From Dryomyza anilis (Eukaryota > Arthropoda > Insecta > Diptera > Dryomyzidae), in NCBI GenBank assembly GCA_951804985.1, contig OX638133.1:37473963-37537962 (forward strand): 64,000 bases of DNA, given 5' to 3'. Positions 20,379 to 32,394 of the stretch are shown in pieces; position 1 is the stretch's first letter; each line of letters begins with the position of its first letter. The position numbers and the translations under genes are program-made. The notes beneath the pieces were generated by a model, which was not told where the DNA came from, did no database searches, and was given only the letters and a program-made list of their open reading frames with translations.

Positions 20379-22013
20379 TACGTAAATGTGATTGCTTAAT
20401 CGTTTATTATTAATTAAATTATTTATTGATTTATCTATTTCATTATTTATTTGTTAAATTATCTACAGAAAATGTATTATATAAAAAATATAAAAAAATA
20501 AACTTTTATTGCTACCTAAACCTAGACTTAAACTCAAGACTTACTTAATCAATTAACAGGTCTGCCACAATGTTTGGTTAGCTGAGTCACTTGCACGAAC
20601 GCCATCGTAGCCGACAGGATTTCTGTGCGTCTATAACACAAGTTATTATGTATAGTTCTAATTAGTTTCTTGTAAGGCCTCATTGGTTTTTATGTTATTT
20701 CCATTGGTTTTTTTTTTAGATAAAAATCTTTTAAAAAGATGATGATAGCTGCCGCTGCGATATCAATTCACACTCAAGTGTTTATTTCATTCCGATACGC
20801 AATCGCTTTGTACTGAACTATATTCGAATAAATATTGGTATAGTATCTATATCAAAGGACTCAGAAGTTTTATATATATGTGAGTTTTTCATATATATAA
20901 AACTGTAGCTCGTTTCTGTTTTCGATCGCAGTTGTCGACTACTATTGTCGATTTGACGTCATTTTCATTTTTAATGTTTCTGTAAATATTGAACGTTTGA
21001 ATCGTAGGAATTAACTCACATCACTGTTTCTACAAATAAATTGAATCGTTTTGAAACGATTGTATTTCTCACTAGCTTTTGACTTGGTGAGAAGCCTCTC
21101 GACTTTAAAAATGATTGATATTTGGTTGGACATTATATACATTATTTTTTGAATTTTCATAAACTAAAGCGCAAAGATATGGTTTAAAAAGCTGATGCAG
21201 CAAACACAGACGTGTGAACAAGGGACAATTCACGTCCAAATATACTAGAAATGAACACTGTGTTGTTTGGGAGACAGTTGCGAGTGAATTGAATGCGATG
21301 GGAGGTGCAACTTACACTCGTTTCCATAAATGACGAGACTCTTTCAATAGGTAATTTGCAGCATCTTTGGTGAGCCGAAATAACTTCATAAATCGCGAAT
21401 CGGAAATAAGAAATGGGCCCGCCGAGTCCCTTAAACAACGCCTCTTAAAACGCATCTTATTGAATACGAATTCAATTGCGTATTGTTTTATACATAATTT
21501 TTATAAAATTTGCTTTAAATATTTTGTAAATAACTGAAAAAACAGATGTCAATGGTTCAAATTTCACAAATTTCTTTTCAATTTTTGTGCCAGTTTCAAA
21601 TCAGACCGTTTTTAAACGATTACTTCGTACAGAATTATCGTAATTATCGCACAATCGACAATACTGGAACGAAACGACGTGACGTCACAGAAATCGACAA
21701 TTTGTCAAATATGTTACAGAAACGAGCAACTGATTCGGGAAATAAGTACATTATAGATAATAACAATTTATGTTGAAAAAAAATATGCCATTCATTTAGA
21801 TATAGTTACGAGATCAATGCGAGAAAAAGAATTGACACCATATCGGTCATTTTCTCGTATCGATATCGAGTATCAAATTGGCCCAACGGTAGGCGTTCTG
21901 TCGGAGTTTTCTCGGCGAGATTTTTAATTTTTTTAATAAAAGTTCGAGATTGCTTCGAAAAATATTACGATTTCGATGCGATAAATATTTAAATATCGTA
22001 TCTGGTCAAAGAT
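20379..22013. other. intergenic, possible promoter near 20.9 kb
   Basis: No recognisable coding frame. An 84-codon minus-strand frame (21184-21438) and a 76-codon plus-strand frame (21546-21776) have no domain features. A TATA-like stretch at 20894-20902 is annotated separately. Confidence 0.35.
20894..20935 (+). promoter_or_regulatory. candidate TATA/initiator pair
   Basis: TATATAAAA at 20894-20902 is followed 28-36 bases later by TCGCAGTTG, similar to the arthropod initiator TCAGT. The spacing is slightly long and no downstream gene is visible, so this is only a candidate. Confidence 0.2.
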
Positions 22014-22014
22014 A

Positions 22015-22209
22015 GTAGCCGCGGTAGCTCAGTGGTTAGTGCGTTGGACTGCGAGCCGAAAGGTCCCCGGTTCAAGCCTGGACTGGGGCTAACAACATCT
22101 TTTCATAGAAACATTTTTCTATACCGCGCTACCTCTCATCAGTAAATGGCAAACCTACAAGAGTAAAACCATTGCCTATGAAAAAGCTCTCACCCGCCGT
22201 TCGGATTCT
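22015..22209 (+). mobile_element. tRNA-derived SINE, 3'-truncated, copy 5
   Basis: Starts GTAGCCGCGGTAGCTCAGTG with intact A and B boxes (GGTTCAAGCCT). It runs to CACCCGCCGTTCGGATT and stops without the distal body or ATT tail. Confidence 0.87.
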
Positions 22210-22423
22210 CAAATATGTATTTAATTCTATATACCTGCCAATATATAAAGAATTACAAAAGGTAGATCATGATTAGAACATGCAAAAACATATTTACTTT
22301 ACAATTAACTCTTGTTAAAATCAGTAGTACCAGAACTAGAGCCGAAACAGCTTTAAAATTAAAATTAAAAGTTAACCACAAATGGAATTGTTAGAATCTC
22401 CCTGAGTCTTATAAATCTTAGTA

Positions 22424-22930
22424 CACGCTCAGAAAAAACATGATCACCACAATCATGTTCTATGGAATCGTTCAATGATTGAAATAATTATTACTGCAAT
22501 CATGTTACATATTGTGCCATGATTGAAGCAATCATGTTCCTCTCAGAGTTCTTTCTCACTCTGTTTGTGTAATCTCCGTACATTTCGTTCTGGAGTCTCT
22601 TTTACTCATTTTCGGCTCTGCATTGAAATAGAACATTAGAAAATAATAATCGCAGCGACGACGTTCTAGAAATAATTGGAAGGAACAGCGCAACCGTGCT
22701 GTTGCAATCATTCATATTTAAATAACATGTTTTCTACAATCATTAGCTATTCCAGTCATTGAATTTTATCATTTTGTGATTCTAGTAATCATTAAATGAA
22801 TGACAGAATCATTTAAATAAATTTGGAATGATGGTTGCAATCATTTATGATCTTAGCAATCATTCTATGACCACTCCAATCATTGTTTTGTTGCAACAAT
22901 CATGCTACAATCATGTGTTTCCTCTGCGTG
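22424..22930. mobile_element. AATCATG-word element (CACGCTCAGAAAAA / TCTGCGTG)
   Basis: A 507-bp element with left end CACGCTCAGAAAAAACATGA, right end TGTTTCCTCTGCGTG, TA on both sides. Both flanks are packed with CAATCATG / ATGATTG words (well over a dozen). A central block of about 140 bp (22552-22690) lacks the word. Non-coding. Confidence 0.75.
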
Positions 22931-22932
22931 TA

Positions 22933-24753
22933 GATATAGGTAGTAGTAGTAGTAGATAAAAAAATATATGCCAAAAATAAAACCAGATAACAAATGATCA
23001 TCTAAAATTAAGATTTCATAGATTTTGAGACTTCTCAGAATTATGAATTAATCGCCAACCAATTTCTAGTATTATACCGATCAGTTTATCTTGGTTTTGG
23101 CCATCAGTTTATTTACGATTTTTTTATAACGACTTCTTTTTCAGTTTGAAATATTAAACAGTTTGAAATGGATAACGAATATTGATCCAAGCCTTGTTTA
23201 AATTATGGATCTGTAACTTTTATTAACCAATATATGTTAAAAAAAAATTAACTACAAATAACAAAAAACTACTAAATTCAAAGTATTTGGAAAATGCTTA
23301 ATAGAAAACTGAAATAAATTTAATTTTAATTCAATGGAGTTGTTATACAATATAAGTGTTTATTTCTTTAAGCAGTATTTGCAAAGAATTTAAATGACTT
23401 AATATTCGTCATACCAGAATTTCTATTATAACGCAGAAAAAAACCCTGTATTTGCGAAGCATTTATGTTAATTATAACACGTTCTCATTGGGTTCTTTAA
23501 ATGATACCATATTATGCATGCCGCCCAATTCTAATTGTTTCGCAACATTTTATTTGATCTTTTATAGTTTTTATTTATACTAAACTAATTCACATACACA
23601 ATACACAATACACAACCTAATGGGGACGACGCATGTGTGGGCGTCAAAGTGCCGCAGCGTCTTTTAGCCTAAATCTTGCCTATATTTGCTACAAGTAATG
23701 GAGTCGCAAATAAATCGAACTACAATCGCAGCTACAAAGTGCGCCACGCCGTTACAACACATTTAGTTTAAGAAGTACTTTTTTTTTTGAATATCTACTA
23801 AGATCCACAGCACTCAGACAGACTATATCCATTGTACTGTGAAATCTATTCCCTACAATTTTGTGGTTAATATCACCACGAAGTACCTAAATCAGTGGTC
23901 GACAAGTAATTTTAAGTGGGGTCCGGATACTGATGAACAATTTTATCGAGGTCCAGAAAAAACATGCATAAATAATTCTATAAAATACAATAGATAAAAT
24001 TAATGCGAGAAATTACACTGATCGTCTATTAAAAATATTTGGCGGTCCAAGGTTTTACCTACTAAGCTGCGTATACGCACCGCGGTTCGTCTGTTGCAGG
24101 TTCCCGACCTAAGTTTTATTGCGATTCCTCCCGTCGCCTTTTTGCCTTTAGTCAATGATCTGACAGCACCATCGCATGTGCGCATGCGTGCCGACGCAGA
24201 TGCCACCAAATGATGGCGGTTCATGAATCATGTGATACATTGAAGCGCAGCACAAAGCGCTTCGTTTGCTGGTTTTTGGAGTGAGTAGCGTAGGTTGTTG
24301 GCATTTTTTTTATTTAAATTACAATATGGCAACGCTGACAGTAAAATGCCGTTTGAAGTGGGTGCTACAGACTGCAATGTTGGCTACACGTAGAAAAATA
24401 ATCTAAATATTTGTAATAATTTTAACAATTTAGGAGGTTAGGTGAGGGCCCTTAGACAAAATTTTCGATAGGCTCAAGTTAGTTTAGAAATATTTTTTAA
24501 GCAGACAAAATTGGAGTTTTTATACAAAGCTGCCCATTTTCTAACCCTTTCGAAAAGTGGTCGGAAATCTGCCTTCAGCACTCCACAAAATTTGATAAGG
24601 ACTGCGTCGAATAAAATTGTCCGTTACATATCTTCCCATAATGTGCTATTGCAAGATTCAAATTAAAAAAATTTGATCATAGTAGCTCTGAATTAAATGG
24701 CAGAAAATAATTTGTGTCAGTTATAGTCAATACACAATTTATTTAACGCGAAA
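22933..24753. other. intergenic; possible hAT-like end and shared motif
   Basis: AT-rich, no gene. CAGTGGTCGACAAGT at 23892-23906 looks like a hAT-type terminus, but a matching second end was not found. A copy of the dispersed CAGACAAA..GGAGT motif lies at 24498-24525, next to the transposase derivative. Confidence 0.35.
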
Positions 24754-25050
24754 ATGGCAAACGAAGTGGAAGTGGGAGAAAATATAATTAAAAATTTTCA
24801 AAAACAACCTAGTTGGTCTTTTAAAAAAATTGCCAAGGAGGTAGGGGCTAACTGTCCAGAACTCAGGCCGATTGAGAGATACTGGGCTTTAGTAAAAAGG
24901 GAGATGAAGATAACAAAAAAAGTGGCCAAAGACCTTCAAGACTTTAAAAGAAAATGGTCTTCAGCAGCTGTGAGGGTGTCGGACACTACCATTACAACAT
25001 TAATGGAAGGGGTTCGGGAAAAATTAAAACTTTTTATTAAAAAATATTAA
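24754..25050 (+). CDS. internally deleted Tc1/mariner-type transposase, intact 98-aa frame
   Basis: ATG to stop without interruption. Residues 1-32 (VGENIIKNFQKQPSWSFKKIAKEVG) look like the first helix-turn-helix of a Tc1/mariner-type transposase. From residue 33 the sequence jumps to the end of the DDE domain: NCPELRPIERYWALVKREMK, in which the PELRPIE motif normally follows the middle of the catalytic core. A lysine-rich tail completes it. The middle, with at least the first two catalytic acids, is missing. It cannot be active, but the frame is open across the junction. It could bind element ends if expressed; equally it may be a chance survivor. No clear terminal repeats were found around it. 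Confidence 0.72.
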   Translation: MANEVEVGENIIKNFQKQPSWSFKKIAKEVGANCPELRPIERYWALVKREMKITKKVAKDLQDFKRKWSSAAVRVSDTTITTLMEGVREKLKLFIKKY

Positions 25051-25109
25051 TTTATGTTTTTTTATATTTTTTTTTAAATCTAAAAATAATTTGCAAAATA
25101 TTTATATAT

Positions 25110-25850
25110 AAAATATTTTTATGACACGGACACGCACGGGCACGCCGATAAGTGACATGCACGAACACGAACCCGACTACTAAATTTACAGGCACGCACG
25201 AGAAGCACGATCAAGCACGGGATTTTTAAAGGCACGTAGAAACACAGAAAAACACGAAAAAAGCTCGGAAAAACATGAGAAAAGCAAGCGAAACGTGAAA
25301 AATAATACCGGAATCGTTTAGATTTTTGGAACCGGAATAATTATTAAAAATATGTGGAACCGGAACTGTAATCGGAACAAATATATTTTTTTCTGGTTGG
25401 AATCCGAACCACTATTTTAAAAATCTCGGTACCAAAACCGGAATAGCTATAATAGGGAACGAAAAGAACCGGAATCAGCACCATTATTAAAAAAATTATG
25501 GAACTGGAATTGAAACCCATTTAATTTTTTGGTTGGAACCGGAACAGGAACCGATATTCCAATGGGATTTAGTCCCTGTAATAAATAATTCAAAAATTAA
25601 GTTTACTTGTTTTATTCTCTTAAATCCATTAGAAAATTAAAACAACAGATTTTTAAGAACAGGTTAAAATAGCACAAAATTGTTATTTTTTGAAGCTGGA
25701 AGCCTTACGGTTTTTTAAATTTGGGAGGAGGGAGGAATAATAAAAAAACAATAATGGGCGCGTGGCTGATTTTGGAGACACGGACACGCACGAACTCAGA
25801 TTTTTGGGCTTGATACGAAAAAAGCAAAGCACGCGCCCATCTCTACTACA
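25110..25850. repeat. repeat P copy 1 (GGAACCGGAA words, CACGGACACGCACG blocks)
   Basis: CACGGACACGCACGGGCACG at 25117 and again near 25785 frame a stretch of GGAACCGGAATC-type words. The copy at 53880-54410 shares TTTTAGTCCCTGTAATAAAT (here TTAGTCCCTGTAATAAAT), TTTTGGAGACACGGACACGC and the end GCACGCGCCCATCTCTA. The latter resembles hAT termini (AGAGATGGGC). Non-coding. Confidence 0.55.
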
Positions 25851-25933
25851 AACATTCAAGCAATCAGTTTGCCGGAAATATGTACCAAATATTCCCCAAA
25901 TATGCTAGAGATATAGTCTAGCGTCGCAGGACT

Positions 25934-26455
25934 TTTTATACCCTACACCTATGAGGTACAGGATATATTAACTGTGTGCATATATTGTAACGCCCCTTAG
26001 GAGGCGTGTCCGGTATGGAAAAGTATATATATTCTTGATCAGCATCACTACCCGAGTCCGTTTAGCCATGTCCGTCTGTCTGTCTGTCCGTCTTGCTGTC
26101 TTGCTGTCCGAATACAGAATAACTTGAGAAATACTGATCAGAATGCGATAAAATTTCGTATTATTATATTTTAGCCAAAAGTAGGAACTGAGTTTGAAAA
26201 TGAGCCAAATCGATCAACGGACACGCCCACATCCCATACAAGTCACTTTTATATAACTCTTTCGGAACTAATAACTCGAAAAGTATTCAAGATATAATTT
26301 TAAAATTTAAAACGTATTGTTATAATTCACTTAAAAATATGTGGTCAAAAAATGGGCGTGAACCGCCCACTTTTTTTTTCATTATTTCCCGGGTTTTCAT
26401 AGTGGAAATTTGATCCGTAAATTATTAAAATCATTTAAAATTAATTTATTTAGTC
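25934..26455 (+). mobile_element. mini-me-like element, subfamily A, copy 2 (3'-truncated)
   Basis: Begins TTATACCCTACACCTATGAG, has the core ATTCTTGATCAGCATCACTA and the GTCTGTCTGTCTGTCC tract (26073-26093). It continues to CCGGGTTTTCATAGTGG but stops before the terminal hairpin and TTCCCAACTCGTT end seen in the copies at 27979 and 34147. Confidence 0.82.
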
Positions 26456-27605
26456 TAGAGTCCATAGAATTTGTTTAAAGATTTTAGCAGACAAATTCGG
26501 AGCTTGTTTGTATCAAATGTTTCATATCTTATGTCCGTCCCCAAAATATGATTGGAAACAGCTATTAGAATTTCATAAAATTTTAGAGCTTCCCTCCCAA
26601 AATTTTCCATTTCTCTGTGTTTGCCAAAATATTCTCCAAAAATTTCGAAAAAATATCAGACTTTTTTTTTTTTGGGTTACAACATTTTAAAAATTATTGC
26701 CTTTGTTTCTCCGTGTATTCTAAAATGACGTGCGAAATATTTCAAAGACTCTGGATGAAGAAAACATTCTTCTTTTTGCAACCTATCTAAAGGTTTCAAA
26801 ATACGATATATAGACGTGGAAGGTTATACGCCAGCAACAAGAACAACAAAAAAAGATCACTTATCGCTGATACGAGATCTGTTTTGAGTGTTTTCGGTTT
26901 TTTGGAGATCGCATATTTTTTTAGTGTTGCCTATATCGCATAATTGCGAAGGTGTGACGCGCGAGTATGTGACAAATTTATGCTGAAAATAAGATCTGTG
27001 TTTTGTTGTGAGGGTTTTTTTTTGTCAAGTCGGTTCATATAACGTGTTTTTTTTTTGCTTGCTTTCATTTCCGCTGCCACTGTTGTTGCTCATGCTGCGT
27101 GGCCAAAAGTGCGAGAGACGCCGACGCAACAGTTGCCTCCTGCTCCTCCTCTTGGTGCAGAAAACAGAGCGGAACTGAATGATTGTGTGCCGAACCTTTA
27201 GACCACAATAAGTTCCATTAGACTGCATCTGTTTTTGTATTTACATTTGTTGCTGGTGTTTGTTTTTCTTCCTTGTACTTGTATGAAGCTCGTTTCATTG
27301 TCCAACTTCCGACTGTTCATCCAACGAAAAGTCTTCAAACAATAGGGTCCCAATGCAGATGGAATGTAATACTTGGGCTCTGTCCTTATTAACGCATTTT
27401 CAAAATACAGGCTGCAGCAGAAAAGATAAATTTTTATTTTCTCTAGGCCTTAAGAATGGGAACAGCGTATAAGAAACTTGGACTTGTTTTAAGGGCCTTT
27501 CTTACTGTTCGGTTTTTTAATGCCCAAATATTCTTTATTCAACAAAAGACACACTACTATGCAAAATTGGTTTCCATTTGTTGTATTTCTATACGCAGAC
27601 CTAGC
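26456..27605. other. intergenic, no gene supported
   Basis: Contains a CAGACAAATTCGGAG motif copy (26488). The stretch 26930-27240 has higher GC and short frames without recognisable domains. Confidence 0.35.
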
Positions 27606-27978
27606 ACTCCAACTAAGGTTACCGTTGAGAATTTTGAAAAAGTCTCAAAAAAGTCGCACCCGGGAAACAAAAAAAGTCGCAACAAAAATAATTAATTTAT
27701 AAAAAAAAAAACAAAGGTACAAATATTTCACAAATCCCACCGGATTCCAGATAATTCCAATATTTTTATTAGAAAAAAAAAAGTTGTATTATTTAATAAG
27801 CAATTCTGAGTTTTCAATTAAATTAAAATATAAAGAAACAATTTCCAAATACGGTATTTGTTCTTCAGATTTCAGATCCGACGTTGTAGGAAGCATAAAA
27901 CGATCAGTCTCTTATCCCTGATGTCTATTCTTAGAAAAAAATCTTAGCTTGTTTTCGATAATACAGCACGTAAAGGAT

Positions 27979-28735
27979 TTTTTATACCCTACACCTATGA
28001 GGTACAGGGTATATTAACTTTGTGCATATATTGTAACGCCCCTTAGGAGGCGTGTCCGGTATGGAAAAGTATATATATTCTTGATCAGCATCACTACCCG
28101 AGTCCGTTTAGCCATGTCCGTCTGTCTGTCTGTCCGTCTTGCTGACTTGCTGTCCGAATACAGAATAACTTGAGAAATACTGATCAGAATGCGATGAAAT
28201 TTCGTCTCAATATATTTTAGCCAAAATTAGGAACTAAGTTTGAAAATGAGCCAAATCGGTCAACGGACACGCCCACCTCCCATACAAGTCACTTTTATGT
28301 AACTCTTTCGGAACTAATAACTCGAAAAGTATTCAAGGTATAGTTATAAAATTTAAAACGTAATGTTAGAATTCACCTAAAAATATGTGGTCCAAAAATG
28401 GGCGTGATCCGCCCACTTTTTTTTTCATTTTTTCCCGGGTTTCATAGTGGAAATTTGATCCGTAAATTATTAAAATCAAATCTATGAAATATTAGCCTTT
28501 AAAAATTTATATAGGCGTGGTCCGCCCAATTATATTTTTCAATTTTTTTTTTCAACTTTATGTATTTTTTAAATTATGGGGATATAAGACGTAAATTTCT
28601 GATATGTGAATAATATTCTGAGGGTTAATATCCCCACCAAAGGTGTAGGGTATTCCATAGTCGGGCCCGACCGACTATAAAAATCCGCCCCATGTGACCG
28701 AACTTACCCATGTGACCTAACTTTCCCAACTCGTT
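27979..28735 (+). mobile_element. mini-me-like element, subfamily A, copy 3
   Basis: Complete copy from TTTTTATACCCTACACC to CTTTCCCAACTCGTT. The core and GTCTGTCTGTCTGTCC tract are intact. Near the 3' end the hairpin AGTCGGGCCCGACCGACT has the same AGTCGG/CCGACT stem as subfamily B. Confidence 0.88.
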
Positions 28736-29046
28736 AGTTTTACAAAATTTCAATTTCAATATTGATCACTTTTATTTGGAATTTTAAATGATCTCAATTT
28801 AAATCTGATCTTTACTTTTTGAAAATGTGCAAATATAAAATACACTAAATATTTTTGCCACAGCTCTTAGTGATTGTTGGGTTTAGATTCTAACACTATA
28901 GTTTCACCGCAAATTTACCATTCATAAATCCTGATTTTCAACTATCAATGAAGATGGTCTCTCGAAACCGAGTGGTCACATTTCTATCAGTTTCCTGGGA
29001 TACACATTCCATCCTTGCAATAATTACATACGATGTAGAACGATTA

Positions 29047-29266
29047 CACCCAGAAAAAAATACTATATAAATAATAGTTTTTTACTATTAAAAATAGTCA
29101 ATAGGATAAATTATTATTTTAATCGGAAAATACCATTAAATACTAGAAAATACCATGACATTGCCATCGAGTTTATATGAAAAGATTTATTTTTTGTATA
29201 CTATTAAATCAATAATTGTCCTATTGACCAATTTTAATGGGATTTAAGGGATTTTTTTTCTGGGTG
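29047..29266 (+). mobile_element. MITE-B copy
   Basis: 220 bp, CACCCAGAAAAAAATACTAT to TTTTTTTTCTGGGTG, TA on both sides; the cleanest copy in the window. Nested in the hAT-type element. Confidence 0.9.
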
Positions 29267-29581
29267 TAGCTAAAAAAAAATGTTCACAATTTGTTTTCCC
29301 ATTTTTTGAATTTTTTTCTTGACGCCATGATCGATCTTTTATAACTGAAAACTTAATAATCGGATAATTTTTACATTTTCGTTTTTTTTTGCATTATTTG
29401 CTTTGTCCACAATTATAAATAAATTTTTCTGAAATAATTTAAATAAATCTAAAAGTCTCAAAAGTCACTCCAAAATTCTAAAAAGTCGCAAAATAAGGTA
29501 ATAATTTTTAAAAAGGTCTCATGGCAATAAAAATGTCGCATTTTGCCACTTTAGTCGCATAACGGTAACCCTGGCTCCAAC

Positions 29582-30118
29582 ACGTTGCAAACACAAAGTC
29601 AGGGTCACAACGAGTTGTAGGCAATTCCCGATTAATTACACTGTGCAGCAAAACCCCACTATTTTTTTTTTTGGTGCCAGAGATTTGACAATTTTTTTTA
29701 AGTCTTTGAGAAAACTGATGAAATTTCACCTAAGAAACTTATGCCCTATCACGTCCGGTTTACGAGATATATGACAATAAAGGTCCTAAAGTGACCGCAG
29801 TATTACCGATGGTTTATTGAGAAAACTGTAGTAGTTATGGATTTGCTGACTGAGAACAAAATGTAGACACTATCCAAGGCTTCATATCTGTAGTACATAT
29901 TAAATTTCTACCTCGTTCTTTAATACCAATATTAATGATTTTCAAAGGATCAATATACATAATCGACTAATTTCATATTAAGGAGTTGAAAATGTATCAT
30001 AGTGTCCATGGATAAAATATTCAGCATAAAAAAACATAAAAAGTAGCCAAATATGTCAAAGCCGTTACTGTTTTGATGTGCTTATTATTTTTCCCAAAGA
30101 CATAATGATACCATATAA
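29582..30118. other. intergenic, nothing recognised
   Basis: AT-rich flank between the hAT-type element and the transposase remnant. Confidence 0.35.
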
Positions 30119-30770
30119 AAGGTTTTCCAACAGGGACGCTACAAAAGTAGAGCGACAGGGACAGCAAACGACGCCATATTTCTTGCCGCTCTTAAGACAT
30201 TTCTCGAGCCAACAACGAGTCGAAATTATTAAAATTTACTACCGAAAATCGGTAGTAAAAATTCGAAAAATCATCATTTCTGGCTGAATGGCTTCGTCAA
30301 TAAACAAAATATGCGTTATTGGTCAGACAGCAATCCACACGTACTCCATGAGTCATCATTTCATCCCGAAAAAATTACGGTTTGGTTCGGTTTATGGGCC
30401 GGCGGCGTCATTGGGCCGTACTTCTTCCGTGATGATCAAGACCGGCACGTTACTGTGAATGGGAATCGCTACCGTTCAATGATAACCGAATATTTTTGGC
30501 CCCATTGGATGATATGGACTTGGAGGACATGTGGTTCCAACAGGACGGCGCCACAAGCCACACCTCGAATGCCACAATCAATTTATTGGAAACCAAGTTT
30601 GGAGAACGTGTTATCTCACGAAATGGTCCAGTCGATTGGCGGCCTCGGTCGTGCGATTTGACGCCGTTAGACTATTTCCTGCGACGATTGATGAACTTCG
30701 AACGAATATCGAACGTTAAATTGCAGCAGTATCGGCCGATTTATGCTTATTATTATTTTTCGTCGTAGTA
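30119..30770 (+). pseudogene. decayed transposase with DD41D-like spacing
   Basis: The left end AAGGTTTTCCAACAGGGACG is the same terminal repeat as in the foldback MITEs. After a deletion that removes the start codon, the frame reads SQQRVEIIKIYYRK, an N-terminal helix-turn-helix of the DUF4817-like type. Then, with frame changes, come NPHVLHESSFHPEKITVWFG and GVIGPYFFRDDQ. Next is LEDMWFQQDGATSHTSN (second catalytic Asp) and RSCDLTPLDYFL (third Asp). I count 41 residues between these two aspartates, which suggests the DD41D group of Tc1/mariner elements. A deletion after DYFL removes the usual next segment; TIDELRTNIER then follows in another frame. No right end was found. Confidence 0.82.
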
Positions 30771-32394
30771 TTCACTGAGATACAAAAAATCAGATCAGGC
30801 GACCGCAGTAAAAATTTGGAAGCCTGGTTAAACCCATATTTGAAAAAGATTAACAGAAGCAATTTCAGTTCAAAATGAAACATTGATTAAACATCTAAAT
30901 AAAAGTGCTCCGTAGGTAAAATAATAACTTAATTAATCAAATTAGGAAAATGTAGTTTGTGGGATTTTGTTTTGCAACGACAATATTTATTTTATTTGCT
31001 GTAAAAATTCTAAAGACAAAAAAAAATATTAAAAAGTTAAGTTGTTGTAGAAAATCATAACTTTTTTTTATTACAAAAATTCAATAGCAAAAAATTTATT
31101 AAGACCCAGTAGTTTTAGTAACTTTTATAACTTTTTATTTTATTTGGATGACTATATCAAGTGTAGGGCTTATAAAGCCAAAGGAAGTAGGTACTTATTA
31201 ACAACAATAAAAACAACAACAACAATAGATTGTTCATCACAATCATTCTCAACGTTTACAACCTCTTTATGCACCTTCTTTTTCATTGTAGTAGATGTTT
31301 ATGTTGTTGTTATTATAAGGCAATTGTTGTATAGTAGTTGTACACTTAGGAAAAACATCGTATAATTGTAGAGCTATTGATTTCTGGTAATGTATTAATG
31401 GTTTTTTCATATTAATATTAAAGTCTTTAATAATATTTGATAGTACATATTTATAAATTCAGTACTATTAATAGAAGGATTTAAATAATGTTACATTTGT
31501 TATAAATCATACCATTTACCAATTTGTGCTTATAATATAATCGTATTCTTTTAACGTCTCATTATAATTATTTTTTTACTTATTACCTACTATTATTACT
31601 ATTTTATCTGTTTCTTTCCATATTCTTATAAAATATTCCAGCAAACGAAACGATATCGAGGCTCAAATTGTAGATTTCGATAATCTATAATGATACGAAA
31701 ACGATAGGGTTTTCGCTAAAAACGAATCTATCTAAAATGATATCTTTGTTTTTGTCGTTATAGATATCGAGTTCATATTGAATTAGTTTTAATTTTCGAT
31801 AAACCAATTTTATTTGTTCTGAAAATTTAGTTTTTTGACGTAAAACACACATATTATAATTTCAAAATATTTTGAGTTTCATATCAGAAATGTTTCATTA
31901 TTTCATGGCATTCAAAATTATAGTCAAATGGTTTGTAGGGTAAGCACTTTTAAGATAATTCAATAATCGAGACACTACATGTCTTGTCATAAATGTCAAA
32001 CATTATGGTATGACTAAAATGTCCCCATAAAGTCTGCCATGACTTTGACGTTTCGAAATAAATTCAAATCAAAATAATTACTTACAAATTTTTATTTCAT
32101 TAATTTTTAATTTCAAATAACGTTGAACTAATTTATTCAATAAATTTGTTAAATATCAGTGATACAGCGTGGCGCGAGTGCTTAATATAAGCTTTTCAAA
32201 AAAAAGTGACATAACTGGACCATATCGTTATTGGACCATATAATGCTACCCCAGACAAATTATTGACACCGTCGAGAAAGTTTAGAAACATTTTTTCGAC
32301 ATATTTCAAACAGACAAATGCGGAGTCTGTAAGCTGTCTGTTTTCTGCCTGTAGTCAAAATCTGCCGTAAATCTGATAAAATTTTGACAACTAC
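30771..32394. other. intergenic; element S fragment inside
   Basis: AT-rich. 31640-31790 has CCAGCAAACGAAACGATATCG and GATACGAAAACGATAGGG, an inverted relative of the S fragment at 10354. A CAGACAAATGCGGAGTCTG motif copy is at 32312. No gene seen. Confidence 0.4.

Larger units (their letters stand above)
27614..29573. mobile_element. hAT-type non-autonomous element with nested insertions
   Basis: Ends are TAAGGTTACCGTTGAGA and TAACGGTAACCCTG, the latter the complement of a CAGGGTTACCGTTA terminus typical of hAT. An 8-bp flanking duplication with one mismatch (ACTCCAAC 27606-27613, GCTCCAAC 29574-29581) fits hAT. Both subterminal regions carry AAGTCTCAAAAAAGTCGCA-like words. A mini-me (27979-28735) and a MITE-B (29047-29266) are nested inside. 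About 1 kb remains after subtracting them, with no transposase. Confidence 0.72.

Noticed and set aside
23892..24330. Complete hAT element starting CAGTGGTCGACAAG
   Set aside because: Only one plausible end is visible; no matching inverted end or 8-bp duplication was found.
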